NCBI GenBank assembly: GCA_023393125.1
Contig: JAEWMQ010000005.1
Coordinates: 53,940 to 117,939 of the forward strand
DNA length: 64,000 nt
Source of the DNA: Bacillota bacterium
Lineage (GTDB): Bacteria; Bacillota; Clostridia; Lachnospirales; Cellulosilyticaceae
Direction of reading: 5' to 3'
Under the pieces are notes generated by a model. That model ran no database searches and was not told the origin of the DNA. It was given only the letters and a program-made list of their open reading frames with translations. Each line of letters opens with the position of its first letter. Within the stretch, counting starts at the first letter, position 1. Positions 43,920-51,461 of the stretch are shown here, one piece after another. A program made the position numbers and the translations under genes.

Positions 43920-45673
43920 TGAAACTAGAAGCTATTATGCATATCCCTCTTTCACAGTATGCCTTTGCTTTAACAGAGAGTACGCTGGTGATTAGATTAA
44001 GGACGGGGAAGAATGATGTAAGACGGTGTGAACTTTTTTATGGAGATAGAGTATATCCTACTAACCCTATACAAGTTTTTTCAGTTCCAATGAAGAAAGT
44101 AGCTAGTGATGCGCTTTTTGATTACTATGAAGTAGAGTTAGTAAGTGATTATACAAGGGTGTGCTATTACTTTTATTTGGAGGATGAAAGCACGCATTAT
44201 TACTATTACGGACAGCAGTTTTTAGATAAGCCAGGAAAAGATAGAACCGAGTACTTTCAGTTTCCGTACATTAGGCGAGAGGATATGGCGATTATTCCAG
44301 AGTGGGCAAAAGAGGCTGTTATGTATCAGATTTTCCCAGATAGCTTTGCAACAGAAAAAGGGAGCATTACTAAGCTGCCTATAGAGAAAATGAATCATTT
44401 AAAGGAGAAGTCGAGTACACTAAGTGGTGGAACTTTAAAAGGGATTGAGACAAATTTAGATTATATAGAGAAGTTAGGAATTAACTGTATTTATTTAAAT
44501 CCAATATTTGTGGCAGGAGCATACCACAAGTATGATATTATGGATTATTTTGAGGTGGATCCTTGCTTTGGAACAAAACAAGATTTAAAGGAGCTGGTAG
44601 TAGCCTGTCATAAAAGAGAGATAAAAGTGATTCTAGATGGTGTGTTTAACCATTGTGGGGCTCAGTTCTTTGCTTTTAAGGATGTTTTAGAAAAAGGAGA
44701 AGCTTCTCCTTATAAAGACTGGTTTTATAGCTTGAAATTTCCTATAGAGTTCACAACCCCACCTAACTACGAAGCTTTTGCATATGTCAAAGAAATGCCT
44801 AAGCTAAATACGGGTTACCCAGCAGTGATCGATTATTTCTGTAAGGTGGGAACCTATTGGTTACAGGAAGCTAATATTGACGGTTGGCGACTAGATGTAG
44901 CAAATGAAGTGAACCATGACTTTTGGAGAGCCTTTAGAAAGTCAGTTAAAGCCATTAAGCCAGACGCCTTCCTAATCGGAGAAATCTGGGAGGATTCAGA
45001 AGTATGGCTTCAGGGAGAACAATTTGATTCTACCATGAATTATCGCTTTACTAATCTTTGCCGTGAATTCTTTGCAAAAGGCACTATGAGTGTGACAACC
45101 TTTAACAATGGGATTAATCAAATGCTTATGAGATATCAAAGACAAGTGACTTATGCTCAGATGAATCTAATCGATAGTCATGATGTACCACGCTTTTTAC
45201 ATTATGCCAAAGAAGATGAAAGAAAGTTAAGTTTAGCAGCGTTATTTTTACTCACCTTTGTGGGTGTTCCATCGATCTTCTATGGTGATGAGCTCCTAAT
45301 AAGCGGCGAGAAAGAACTAGAATATAGAAAGCCAATGATATGGCATCCTAATACTAAAGAGCAGAAGATGATAGACTACTACAAGCAGCTCATTAGTCTA
45401 AGAAAAAGCAGTAAAGCTTTCACAAACGGTACCTTCAAGATGATAGCAGTAGATGAAGCCAAAGGTCTTTATGTATTTGAACGAAGCCAAGAAGCAGAAC
45501 GATTTTGGGTTATACTAGCTAATACTCCTAATGATACCACTTATACTATTCCAGCAGAAAATAATAAATGGCAGGTGGCATTTGGTAACCCTGAAGCCAT
45601 TACAGAAAACAATTCTAAGCACATAAGCCTTAACCTCAAAGCCTATGAAGGCCTAGTACTTAAGCAGTGCTAA
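43919..45673 (+). CDS. GH13 cyclomaltodextrinase / neopullulanase-type alpha-amylase
   Basis: A 584-residue enzyme. Residues 1-110 form a CBM34-like N domain. The (beta/alpha)8 barrel has region I LDGVFNHCG, region II GWRLDVANEV with nucleophile D326, region III LIGEIWED with acid E355, and region IV IDSHD with D422. A C-terminal beta domain follows. There is no signal peptide, so it acts in the cytoplasm on imported maltodextrins or cyclodextrins, consistent with its place as last gene of the ABC operon. A terminator follows. Confidence 0.92.
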   Translation: MKLEAIMHIPLSQYAFALTESTLVIRLRTGKNDVRRCELFYGDRVYPTNPIQVFSVPMKKVASDALFDYYEVELVSDYTRVCYYFYLEDESTHYYYYGQQFLDKPGKDRTEYFQFPYIRREDMAIIPEWAKEAVMYQIFPDSFATEKGSITKLPIEKMNHLKEKSSTLSGGTLKGIETNLDYIEKLGINCIYLNPIFVAGAYHKYDIMDYFEVDPCFGTKQDLKELVVACHKREIKVILDGVFNHCGAQFFAFKDVLEKGEASPYKDWFYSLKFPIEFTTPPNYEAFAYVKEMPKLNTGYPAVIDYFCKVGTYWLQEANIDGWRLDVANEVNHDFWRAFRKSVKAIKPDAFLIGEIWEDSEVWLQGEQFDSTMNYRFTNLCREFFAKGTMSVTTFNNGINQMLMRYQRQVTYAQMNLIDSHDVPRFLHYAKEDERKLSLAALFLLTFVGVPSIFYGDELLISGEKELEYRKPMIWHPNTKEQKMIDYYKQLISLRKSSKAFTNGTFKMIAVDEAKGLYVFERSQEAERFWVILANTPNDTTYTIPAENNKWQVAFGNPEAITENNSKHISLNLKAYEGLVLKQC

Positions 45674-45690
45674 TATATCTCCTCTCTCAT

Positions 45691-45737
45691 AAAATAAGCA
45701 TTTCTGCCCTTTTACTAAGGTGAGAAATGCTTATTTT
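45691..45737 (+). terminator. Terminator of the maltodextrin operon
   Basis: A perfect 15-bp stem, AAAATAAGCATTTCT (45691-45705) with 45723-45737, ending in a T-run. Confidence 0.85.
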
Positions 45738-45796
45738 GATACCTAAAGCATTTGCTGAGCCTATTTTTTAACACTTTACTTTCTTGTAAAAGAAAT

Positions 45797-46070
45797 TTGT
45801 GGAGGCGTTTATAAGAAAGGCTTTTGGGAGGAAATGAGAGGGCAGACCTATCTTCCATGGTTCCGGTTCAAGTTTTTTGAGGCACTAGGCTCGTTTATTT
45901 GGATGAACGTGCGAAAACTCCCGCTGGTCAAACACTCGCACTAAAAGCCATCCAAAATACTCGCCAAGTGCCTCTAAAAAACTTTCCCAAGTCACCCTTC
46001 CAGATAGATCTCCCCTCTCATTTCTTCCAAACGTTATTAAGCTCATAAACGTTCCTAACAGTAAAGAAGT
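45797..46070 (+). repeat. Giant hairpin element D (type 2)
   Basis: The reverse complement of elements C and G. Apex GTGCGA (45909-45914) pairs with TCGCAC (45936-45941), with mini-stem CC/GG in AACTC-CCGCTGG-TCAAAC. Long arms include GGGAGGAAATGAGAGG near 45825 and CCTCTCATTTCTTCC near 46012. It is followed by element E; together they are the inverted version of the B-C and F-G pairs. Confidence 0.85.
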
Positions 46071-46146
46071 ATGAGGAAAAACATAAAATAACGTATAAAT
46101 CGTCTGATTAGTTTGTTTTAGAAAAATCAGGATTTTTTTATTAACA

Positions 46147-46412
46147 ATTACGCATAAAGCTTCCCAGTATATTATTCTTGTAAAATAGTAGCTATGTAGG
46201 GAGACTAGTGGACTTGCTGGAAGAGGCCTTGGAGTGGAGCTTAGAAACTCTTAATGAAGTAATCCTTATGGGTTTTAGGGCGAGTGTCTGAGCATAGCGA
46301 GTTTTCGACCGTTCATAAGGATTACGAATTTAGAGTTTCTTAGCGGAGTGAGATAGCAGCTGGAAGCAAGTATACTAGCCGGACTACATAGCGGCAGTTT
46401 AACTTTATGTAG
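46147..46412 (-). repeat. Giant hairpin element E (type 1)
   Basis: Nearly the reverse complement of elements A and F. The outer apical helix GGGCGA (46278-46283) with TCGACC (46305-46310) has one mismatch, the only such break among the seven copies. The mini-stem is GC/GC. Arms include GAAACTCTTAATGAAGTAATC near 46245 and GATTACGAATTTAGAGTTTC near 46319. Confidence 0.85.
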
Positions 46413-46455
46413 TATTATTCAAATGAGCTTGACCTTATTTGCAAAGAGTGATTAA

Positions 46456-46569
46456 CTTAGAGGAGACAGCATAAATGAGACAAAAATAGAACAAATGTAT
46501 TTTAGTGGTGATATCAAACCAGAATATATAGATGGAAAATGGCTTAATATTTTAGCTAGAAAGGTTTAA
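46456..46569 (+). pseudogene. Short C-terminal gene fragment
   Basis: An open frame without a start reads QMYFSGDIKPEYIDGKWLNI and stops at 46567. It looks protein-like but has no start codon, so it may be a truncated gene left next to element E. No family is recognised. Confidence 0.3.
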
Positions 46570-46633
46570 GAGAATGGTGAAAATCATTCTCTTTTCTTGT
46601 TATATATTATTTAGTTTTAAAGGAGGGGGAGTT

Positions 46634-47353
46634 ATGATTTATTTTTTTAGGGGACTAGTAGTGTTTTCTTTATTACAAATGCTCATATTACTTATTTTTG
46701 GAGGAGCAGCAGGCATGGTGCCTGTATGGTTAGGTGTTGGTGTAGTAGCCACCTTACTTTCTTTTAACAGAGTTTATAATAAATGCTTTGGGATAAAGCT
46801 AATTAAAGTCCTCTTTACTGTGGGAATGTTAATTTTTGTAGGAGTAGAAAGTTTTATTGTGTGGTCAGGTTTTAAGAGTGTGCCAGGTGAAGCTTGTGAC
46901 TTTATTATTGTATTAGGGGCGCAGGTAAGGGGAAATGCACCTTCTTTGACACTGCAATATCGTTTAGACAGTGCTTATGATTATTTAATAGCTAATCCGC
47001 AGACTAAGGCAGTTTTATCAGGAGGGCAAGGCCCTGATGAAATCATGACCGAGGCAGAGGCTATGAAACGCTATTTAATAGAAAAAGGAATTCAAGAAGA
47101 AAGGTTGATTCTAGAAGATCAGTCCACTAGTACATATGAGAATTTAAAATATTCTTTTGTGATTATTGATGAGATAAAAGAAAATAGTACTATTAGCATC
47201 GTAACCAATCGTTTTCATATTTTAAGAGCAAGGATGATCGCCCGCGATATGGGCAAAGAAGTAGGCGGAATAGGAGCTAAAAACTATTTCTACTTAATTC
47301 CAAATTATTATTTTAGAGAGTTTTTTGCTGTAATAAAGGAAGCGATAAGCTAG
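46634..47353 (+). CDS. DUF218 (YdcF/ElyC/SanA-like) membrane protein
   Basis: A 239-residue protein with three hydrophobic segments in residues 1-85. The DUF218 domain has FIIVLGAQVRGNAPSLTLQ, AVLSGGQGPDEIMTEAEAM, LEDQSTSTYENL and TNRFHILRA, the conserved pocket residues of the family. E. coli ElyC and SanA act in envelope integrity; the chemistry is unknown. ATG 46634 follows AAAGGAGGGGG; the upstream ATG at 46574 has no such site. Confidence 0.88.
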   Translation: MIYFFRGLVVFSLLQMLILLIFGGAAGMVPVWLGVGVVATLLSFNRVYNKCFGIKLIKVLFTVGMLIFVGVESFIVWSGFKSVPGEACDFIIVLGAQVRGNAPSLTLQYRLDSAYDYLIANPQTKAVLSGGQGPDEIMTEAEAMKRYLIEKGIQEERLILEDQSTSTYENLKYSFVIIDEIKENSTISIVTNRFHILRARMIARDMGKEVGGIGAKNYFYLIPNYYFREFFAVIKEAIS

Positions 47354-47457
47354 AGCTATAAGAAGATAAAAGGTTTTTAGTGAGTCAAGTTTGGCATTTT
47401 TGCATATGATAAAGTAAAGGTAGCCAAGGCTCCTGTTAGGAAAAAAGGAGGCATCTT

Positions 47458-47739
47458 ATGTTAGTTGGAATACTTAAAATTAAACTCCATGCACCTTATG
47501 TACATTCTCTAAAGGAAAAGCGTATGATTGTAAAAAGCATCATAGGCAAACTCAGCAATAAATTTAATGTATCGGTTTGTGAAATAGCAGAGCAAGATAT
47601 ACATCAAACGATCGTTATAGGTATTGCTATGATTGCGGCGCATACTGCAAGCTGCGATAGTACCCTAGATCATATTCTAGATTTTATCGAAGAAAATTGT
47701 GAGGCAGAGATTGTAGATATTACAAGAGAAATAAGGTAA
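47458..47739 (+). CDS. DUF503 family protein
   Basis: A 93-residue protein. It starts MLVGILKIKLHAPYVHSLKE, with KEKRMIVKSIIGKL and NVSVCEIAEQDIHQ, the DUF503 (YlxP-like) pattern of a small alpha/beta protein. YlxP genes usually lie near infB/rbfA, with a suggested ribosome-linked role; this one does not. AAAAGGAGG precedes ATG 47458. Confidence 0.9.
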   Translation: MLVGILKIKLHAPYVHSLKEKRMIVKSIIGKLSNKFNVSVCEIAEQDIHQTIVIGIAMIAAHTASCDSTLDHILDFIEENCEAEIVDITREIR

Positions 47740-47862
47740 TAATAACCTCCCCTAAGAAATACTTTCAGAAGAAGTTCATATAAATAACAAGTGATAACAA
47801 GATATTAAGAGAGCTATCACATATAGAGAATGAAAGTTAAATTTAATCAAGGGGGAATTGAA

Positions 47863-48639
47863 ATGAAAATTATACAGGCATTTCTTACGCCAAATGTATA
47901 CAGTAGGCCACAAAAACCACTTAAGGAAGTAACCCATATTGTTATTCACTGGGTAGGCAATCCTGGTAGTACGGCTATGGCTAACCGTAATTATTTCGAA
48001 AGCTTAAAGAGTGGACCTATTTATGCTAGTGCTCACTACATCATAGGGCTTCAAGGGGAAATTATCCAGTGTATACCAGAAAGTGAAATAGCCTATCATG
48101 CAGGCCCAGCTAATAGTTATAGTATTGGGATAGAAAATTGTCATCCTACTCAAGGAGGTAAGTTTAACTCTGCTACCTATGTTTCCTTAATTAGTTTATG
48201 TGCTAATATTTGTAAGCGTTATAAGCTAGATCCAGAAGAAGCACTCATAAGACACTATGATGTAACAGGAAAGATATGTCCTAAGTATTATGTGGAATAT
48301 CCTAATGAATGGAAGCAGTTAAAAGAGGATGTAAAAAAGGTACTTTTTGTAATAGAAGAAGATCAAAAGTTAATTGAAGCTGTTAAAGCACTTATTACTG
48401 CAGGTATACAGCTTGATTTAAAAGTTTGGGGTAATATGAAGAAAATGAACATGACTTATGTAAAACAAATGGTAGAGCGAATTGGCAAAAAGTATCAGTG
48501 TTCCAATTATAAGGAAACTATTGATTTTCTAGTCAGTAAAGAATGCATTAAAACAAGAGAACCTTGGGATAAGGAAAGATTTAGGCCTGAGTGGTGTAGG
48601 CAACTTATCATAAATGTAAAAGAAAAGCTACTTAAATAG
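47863..48639 (+). CDS. N-acetylmuramoyl-L-alanine amidase (Amidase_2)
   Basis: A 258-residue protein. The zinc amidase domain spans about residues 15-160: HIVIHWVGNPGST (first His), ASAHYIIGLQGEIIQCIPE, AYHAGPANSYSIGIE and IRHYDVTGKICP (further His and Cys ligands). No signal peptide is seen, as in phage endolysins and clostridial autolysins. The C-terminal 80 residues may be a wall-binding or regulatory part. ATG 47863 follows AAGGGGGA; no phage genes are nearby. Confidence 0.88.
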   Translation: MKIIQAFLTPNVYSRPQKPLKEVTHIVIHWVGNPGSTAMANRNYFESLKSGPIYASAHYIIGLQGEIIQCIPESEIAYHAGPANSYSIGIENCHPTQGGKFNSATYVSLISLCANICKRYKLDPEEALIRHYDVTGKICPKYYVEYPNEWKQLKEDVKKVLFVIEEDQKLIEAVKALITAGIQLDLKVWGNMKKMNMTYVKQMVERIGKKYQCSNYKETIDFLVSKECIKTREPWDKERFRPEWCRQLIINVKEKLLK

Positions 48640-48788
48640 CTATTAGTTCCAAATGGATTTATGCAAAGTGTATAATTTTATAGAAAAATCAAAAAACACC
48701 TTTTTAATTTCCATAATTCAGAGTAAGATTAGTAGTATAGGGGAGTATTAAATCCTGCAAGTAAATTGGTAGGTGAGGAGGGGCGACT

Positions 48789-49406
48789 ATGGATAAGAAT
48801 AAAGAAAAGGTAAGAGATAACTTTGACAATATGGCAAGAGAATACGATAATGGTAAGGCAAGTCAGTTTGCTAAACAGTGTTATCCGTATATGCTAAATA
48901 CCTTAATGCCTATAGAGTTTGACACCGTTTTAGATGTGGGATGTGGAACAGGAAGTTTGTTGTATGAAATCCTAGATCATAAACCACAAGTAAAGACTGT
49001 CGGCATAGATTTTTCAGAAGAAATGCTTAAAGTAGCCAGAAATAAGTTACCTAAGCGTGTGGAGTTAATCAAAGCAGATATAGAAGCTATACCTATTGAA
49101 AACAAACGCTTTGATTTAGTAGTAGCAACAGATATACTAAGATATTGTAGTAATCCTCAAGTTGTAGCTAGAGAAATGTATCGCGTGTTAAAAGTAGGAG
49201 GGAAAATTATATTAAGCGACTTTTGCACGGTAAGTTCTTTAGGCATTATTAAAAATATATTTAATCCTACCCCTGGGGATGTTTCCTTAACGGCAGGCTC
49301 CGGAGATAAGGTGAAGGACATGTTAATGAAGTGTGGGTTTGACTTTGTTAATTATACCAAGGTAACGAATAATTGTTTTATAGCAACAGGCCAAAAGAGA
49401 CATTAA
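48789..49406 (+). CDS. Class I SAM-dependent methyltransferase
   Basis: A 205-residue methyltransferase_11-type protein. Motif I is VLDVGCGTGSLLYE near residue 47, then GIDFSEEMLKVARNK and FDLVVATDILRYC, and EMYRVLKVGGKIILSDF. It resembles UbiE/menaquinone-type small-molecule methyltransferases. The substrate is not deducible. GAGGAGGGG precedes the start, and a terminator follows at 49415-49462. Confidence 0.85.
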   Translation: MDKNKEKVRDNFDNMAREYDNGKASQFAKQCYPYMLNTLMPIEFDTVLDVGCGTGSLLYEILDHKPQVKTVGIDFSEEMLKVARNKLPKRVELIKADIEAIPIENKRFDLVVATDILRYCSNPQVVAREMYRVLKVGGKIILSDFCTVSSLGIIKNIFNPTPGDVSLTAGSGDKVKDMLMKCGFDFVNYTKVTNNCFIATGQKRH

Positions 49407-49414
49407 AAGTATGA

Positions 49415-49462
49415 ATAAAAAAGTATCTTCTAGATAATAGTTCAAAGAAGATGCTTTTTTTA
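49415..49462 (+). terminator. Terminator after the methyltransferase gene
   Basis: AAAAAAGTATCTTCT pairs with AGAAGATGCTTTTTT (one G-U pair). Confidence 0.8.
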
Positions 49463-49504
49463 TTGTACACTAATATTAACTTAATTTTATCTATTTGTAT
49501 GAAG

Positions 49505-49598
49505 TTATACACAAACTCGGGATAAAATCAAAGAAAATGTGGATAAAATAGAATATATGTTCGAGTTTTTGAAGAAAATTTTATAGAACTGTGGATAA
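49505..49598. promoter_or_regulatory. Cluster of three DnaA-box-like 9-mers
   Basis: TTATACACA at 49505-49513 (+), and TGTGGATAA, the complement of the perfect box TTATCCACA, at 49538-49546 and 49590-49598. A weaker TCGGGATAA lies at 49517-49525. The region is A+T-rich and has no gene (49407-49741). No dnaA, dnaN or rpmH is nearby, so this is unlikely to be oriC. Confidence 0.5.
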
Positions 49599-49741
49599 GT
49601 AGTATAAATAACAAGTATTAATACTTTAATTTGAGTGGATTTTAGTATATACTGAAAAACATGAGTCACTCTGCATGGATTGTAGGAGAGCTAATAGGCT
49701 AGGATGATTTGACAAGAATAAAGGAGTAGGAGAAGAATAAA

Positions 49742-50323
49742 ATGGCAATCGATGATATTTTTAGATATGTATGTGTAACATTTGTTGTTGCCACATTATT
49801 TTTTATACCTATTATGTTTATACGAGGTATTTATTTACGAAGTCAGGGGAAATGGCCTATAAAAGATTGGAAGAGAGAAATAGCGGTTGTATTATTTATT
49901 TTTTATTTGCTATGCTTATATGAAATTACAGCGTTACGCTTCGGAGGAATTGGCTGGGATATAAATAATATGATTGCTAGAAATACCAGAGTTAATGTGG
50001 TTCCTATGGTGGAATTATGGAATTGGATTTTAAAAGGTGTTTGGTGGCACTTATTTTATAATGTCATAGGGAATTTCATATGGTTTGTACCACTAGGCTG
50101 CTTAGTGCCTGCTTTATTTAAGAAGCAAAGAAGGCTAGGGCGAGTAATGTTTATAGGGGCAATTGTTTCTACCTCTATAGAAGTATTGCAGTACATATTA
50201 TGTACAGGGGTAACGGATATTGATGATGTTATTCTTAATACTATAGGGGCAGGAATTGGATATATTGTTTTTAACATTCTATATGGTATTTATACATTTT
50301 TGAGAAAGAAGACTTCTAAATAA
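49742..50323 (+). CDS. VanZ-family membrane protein
   Basis: A 193-residue protein with five or so membrane helices. It has the VanZ pattern: VNVVPMVELW, then FVPLGCLVPALF and SIEVLQYILCTGVTDIDDVILNTIG. VanZ-like proteins are linked to teicoplanin tolerance, but most chromosomal copies have no proven role. AGGAGAAGAATAAA precedes the ATG. The DnaA-box cluster lies in its upstream region. Confidence 0.88.
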   Translation: MAIDDIFRYVCVTFVVATLFFIPIMFIRGIYLRSQGKWPIKDWKREIAVVLFIFYLLCLYEITALRFGGIGWDINNMIARNTRVNVVPMVELWNWILKGVWWHLFYNVIGNFIWFVPLGCLVPALFKKQRRLGRVMFIGAIVSTSIEVLQYILCTGVTDIDDVILNTIGAGIGYIVFNILYGIYTFLRKKTSK

Positions 50324-50326
50324 GTA

Positions 50327-50366
50327 AGAAGCCTGTTACGAAAGTGATTTCGTAACAGGCTTTTTT
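50327..50366. terminator. Bidirectional terminator between VanZ and lipoprotein genes
   Basis: AAGCCTGTTACGAAA (50329-50343) pairs perfectly with 50348-50362, followed by a T-run. Confidence 0.9.
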
Positions 50367-50371
50367 TATGA

Positions 50372-50989
50372 TTAATCAATGCTTTGAATTTCGAATTCTT
50401 TAAAGGTATTAAGGGTTCCTTTAAGTTTAGAAATATGTTCATCATAGAGAGCAGCTTTGCCGCTAATAGTTATAGCATAAAAAGCATCTTTACCCTCTAC
50501 ATAAAGGTAGTAGCCTTTATTATTAATATCGTCTTCATGAAAGACTATTTCATATCCTTTAGCATTAGGAAAGTTATCTAGACTTACGGCTTCTAAAGGA
50601 GAAGGAGTTACCATTGTGAGTAGCTTTGGAATACCTTTTTCTTCATAAAGATTAATAAAAGCATCTAAAGTATCTTCTTTAAGATCTTCTAGGAGTGACG
50701 AATCTTTACTATATTTAGTAATCATAACACTAAGAGGCATGCTTTCATCTTGAGCAGCTAAAATAGTGTCCACACCGGCACTAGCATCTTGGAGCCATTC
50801 TTTTGGTAAGTCAATAGAGAAAGTACCATGTGGATTAGTAAAGGTATCTAAAGTATTTTCCTCGTATTGCTTTTCGAATGTAATAGGGGTCTCATTAGAT
50901 GAGGTTGGAGCCTCTTTATTACAAGCAACTAATTGAATTGAAAAGATCGTTATACAAAATAACAAAGTTAATTTTTTGAATTTTTTCAT
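50372..50989 (-). CDS. Small secreted lipoprotein, PsbP/DcrB-like
   Basis: A 205-residue protein with a signal peptide ending in lipobox LVAC near residue 23. The mature domain (GTFSIDLPKEWLQDAS, then GYEIVFHED, YYLYVEGKDAFYAITISG) resembles PsbP/DcrB-like beta proteins found in many clostridial lipoproteins. No catalytic motif is seen. AAAAAGGAG precedes ATG 50989. It is a single gene convergent with the VanZ gene. Confidence 0.75.
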   Translation of the reverse strand: MKKFKKLTLLFCITIFSIQLVACNKEAPTSSNETPITFEKQYEENTLDTFTNPHGTFSIDLPKEWLQDASAGVDTILAAQDESMPLSVMITKYSKDSSLLEDLKEDTLDAFINLYEEKGIPKLLTMVTPSPLEAVSLDNFPNAKGYEIVFHEDDINNKGYYLYVEGKDAFYAITISGKAALYDEHISKLKGTLNTFKEFEIQSID

Positions 50990-51233
50990 ACGAGAAACTC
51001 CTTTTTGTCTAAGTAACGTTAATAAGATAGTATCTATTTTAAACTAAAACTATCAGAAATGCTATGACATAGCCTGTTTTTAAGAAAATAACAAGGATTT
51101 GTAGCAATATAAATCAAAGTAAAAGGATAAGGACAAATAAGTACACATCATAAATATATTCATTTAAATTAGCACATACTAATTCAGATTAAGTAATTGG
51201 CTAGAAATGTAAATGTAGGAGGAAAAAATCTAA

Positions 51234-51461
51234 ATGAGTGTATTTAAAATAGAGCCCTTGTTATTAATGTTGCCGCTTCGTCCCCTTACAGAAGCTAATT
51301 GGTCTACATTGGTAGCCATTATAGCAGTCGCAGTACTCATTGTATATTTAGCCTACAGTTATGTTTTTAAAGAAAAGGCTAAAGAGCAGCAAGGGCTAAC
51401 AGATTCAAGGCACATAGAAGAGCAAGATATGAAGGAGGAAGAAAATGAAGCAAGAAAGTAA
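51234..51461 (+). CDS. Small single-span membrane protein upstream of the PTS gene
   Basis: A 75-residue protein with one membrane helix near residues 23-45 (LVAIIAVAVLIVYLAYSYVF) and a charged Lys/Glu-rich tail. It has AGGAGGAAAAAA upstream and its last 17 bp overlap the PTS gene. No family is recognised. The overlap suggests co-expression with, and possibly regulation or assembly of, the glucose transporter. Confidence 0.65.
   Translation: MSVFKIEPLLLMLPLRPLTEANWSTLVAIIAVAVLIVYLAYSYVFKEKAKEQQGLTDSRHIEEQDMKEEENEARK

Noticed and set aside
47863..48639. Prophage lysis gene
   Set aside because: The amidase looks endolysin-like, but no holin, tail or other phage genes flank it.
49505..49598. 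Chromosomal origin of replication
   Set aside because: DnaA boxes are present, but dnaA, dnaN, recF, rnpA and rpmH are absent and no clear unwinding element layout is visible.
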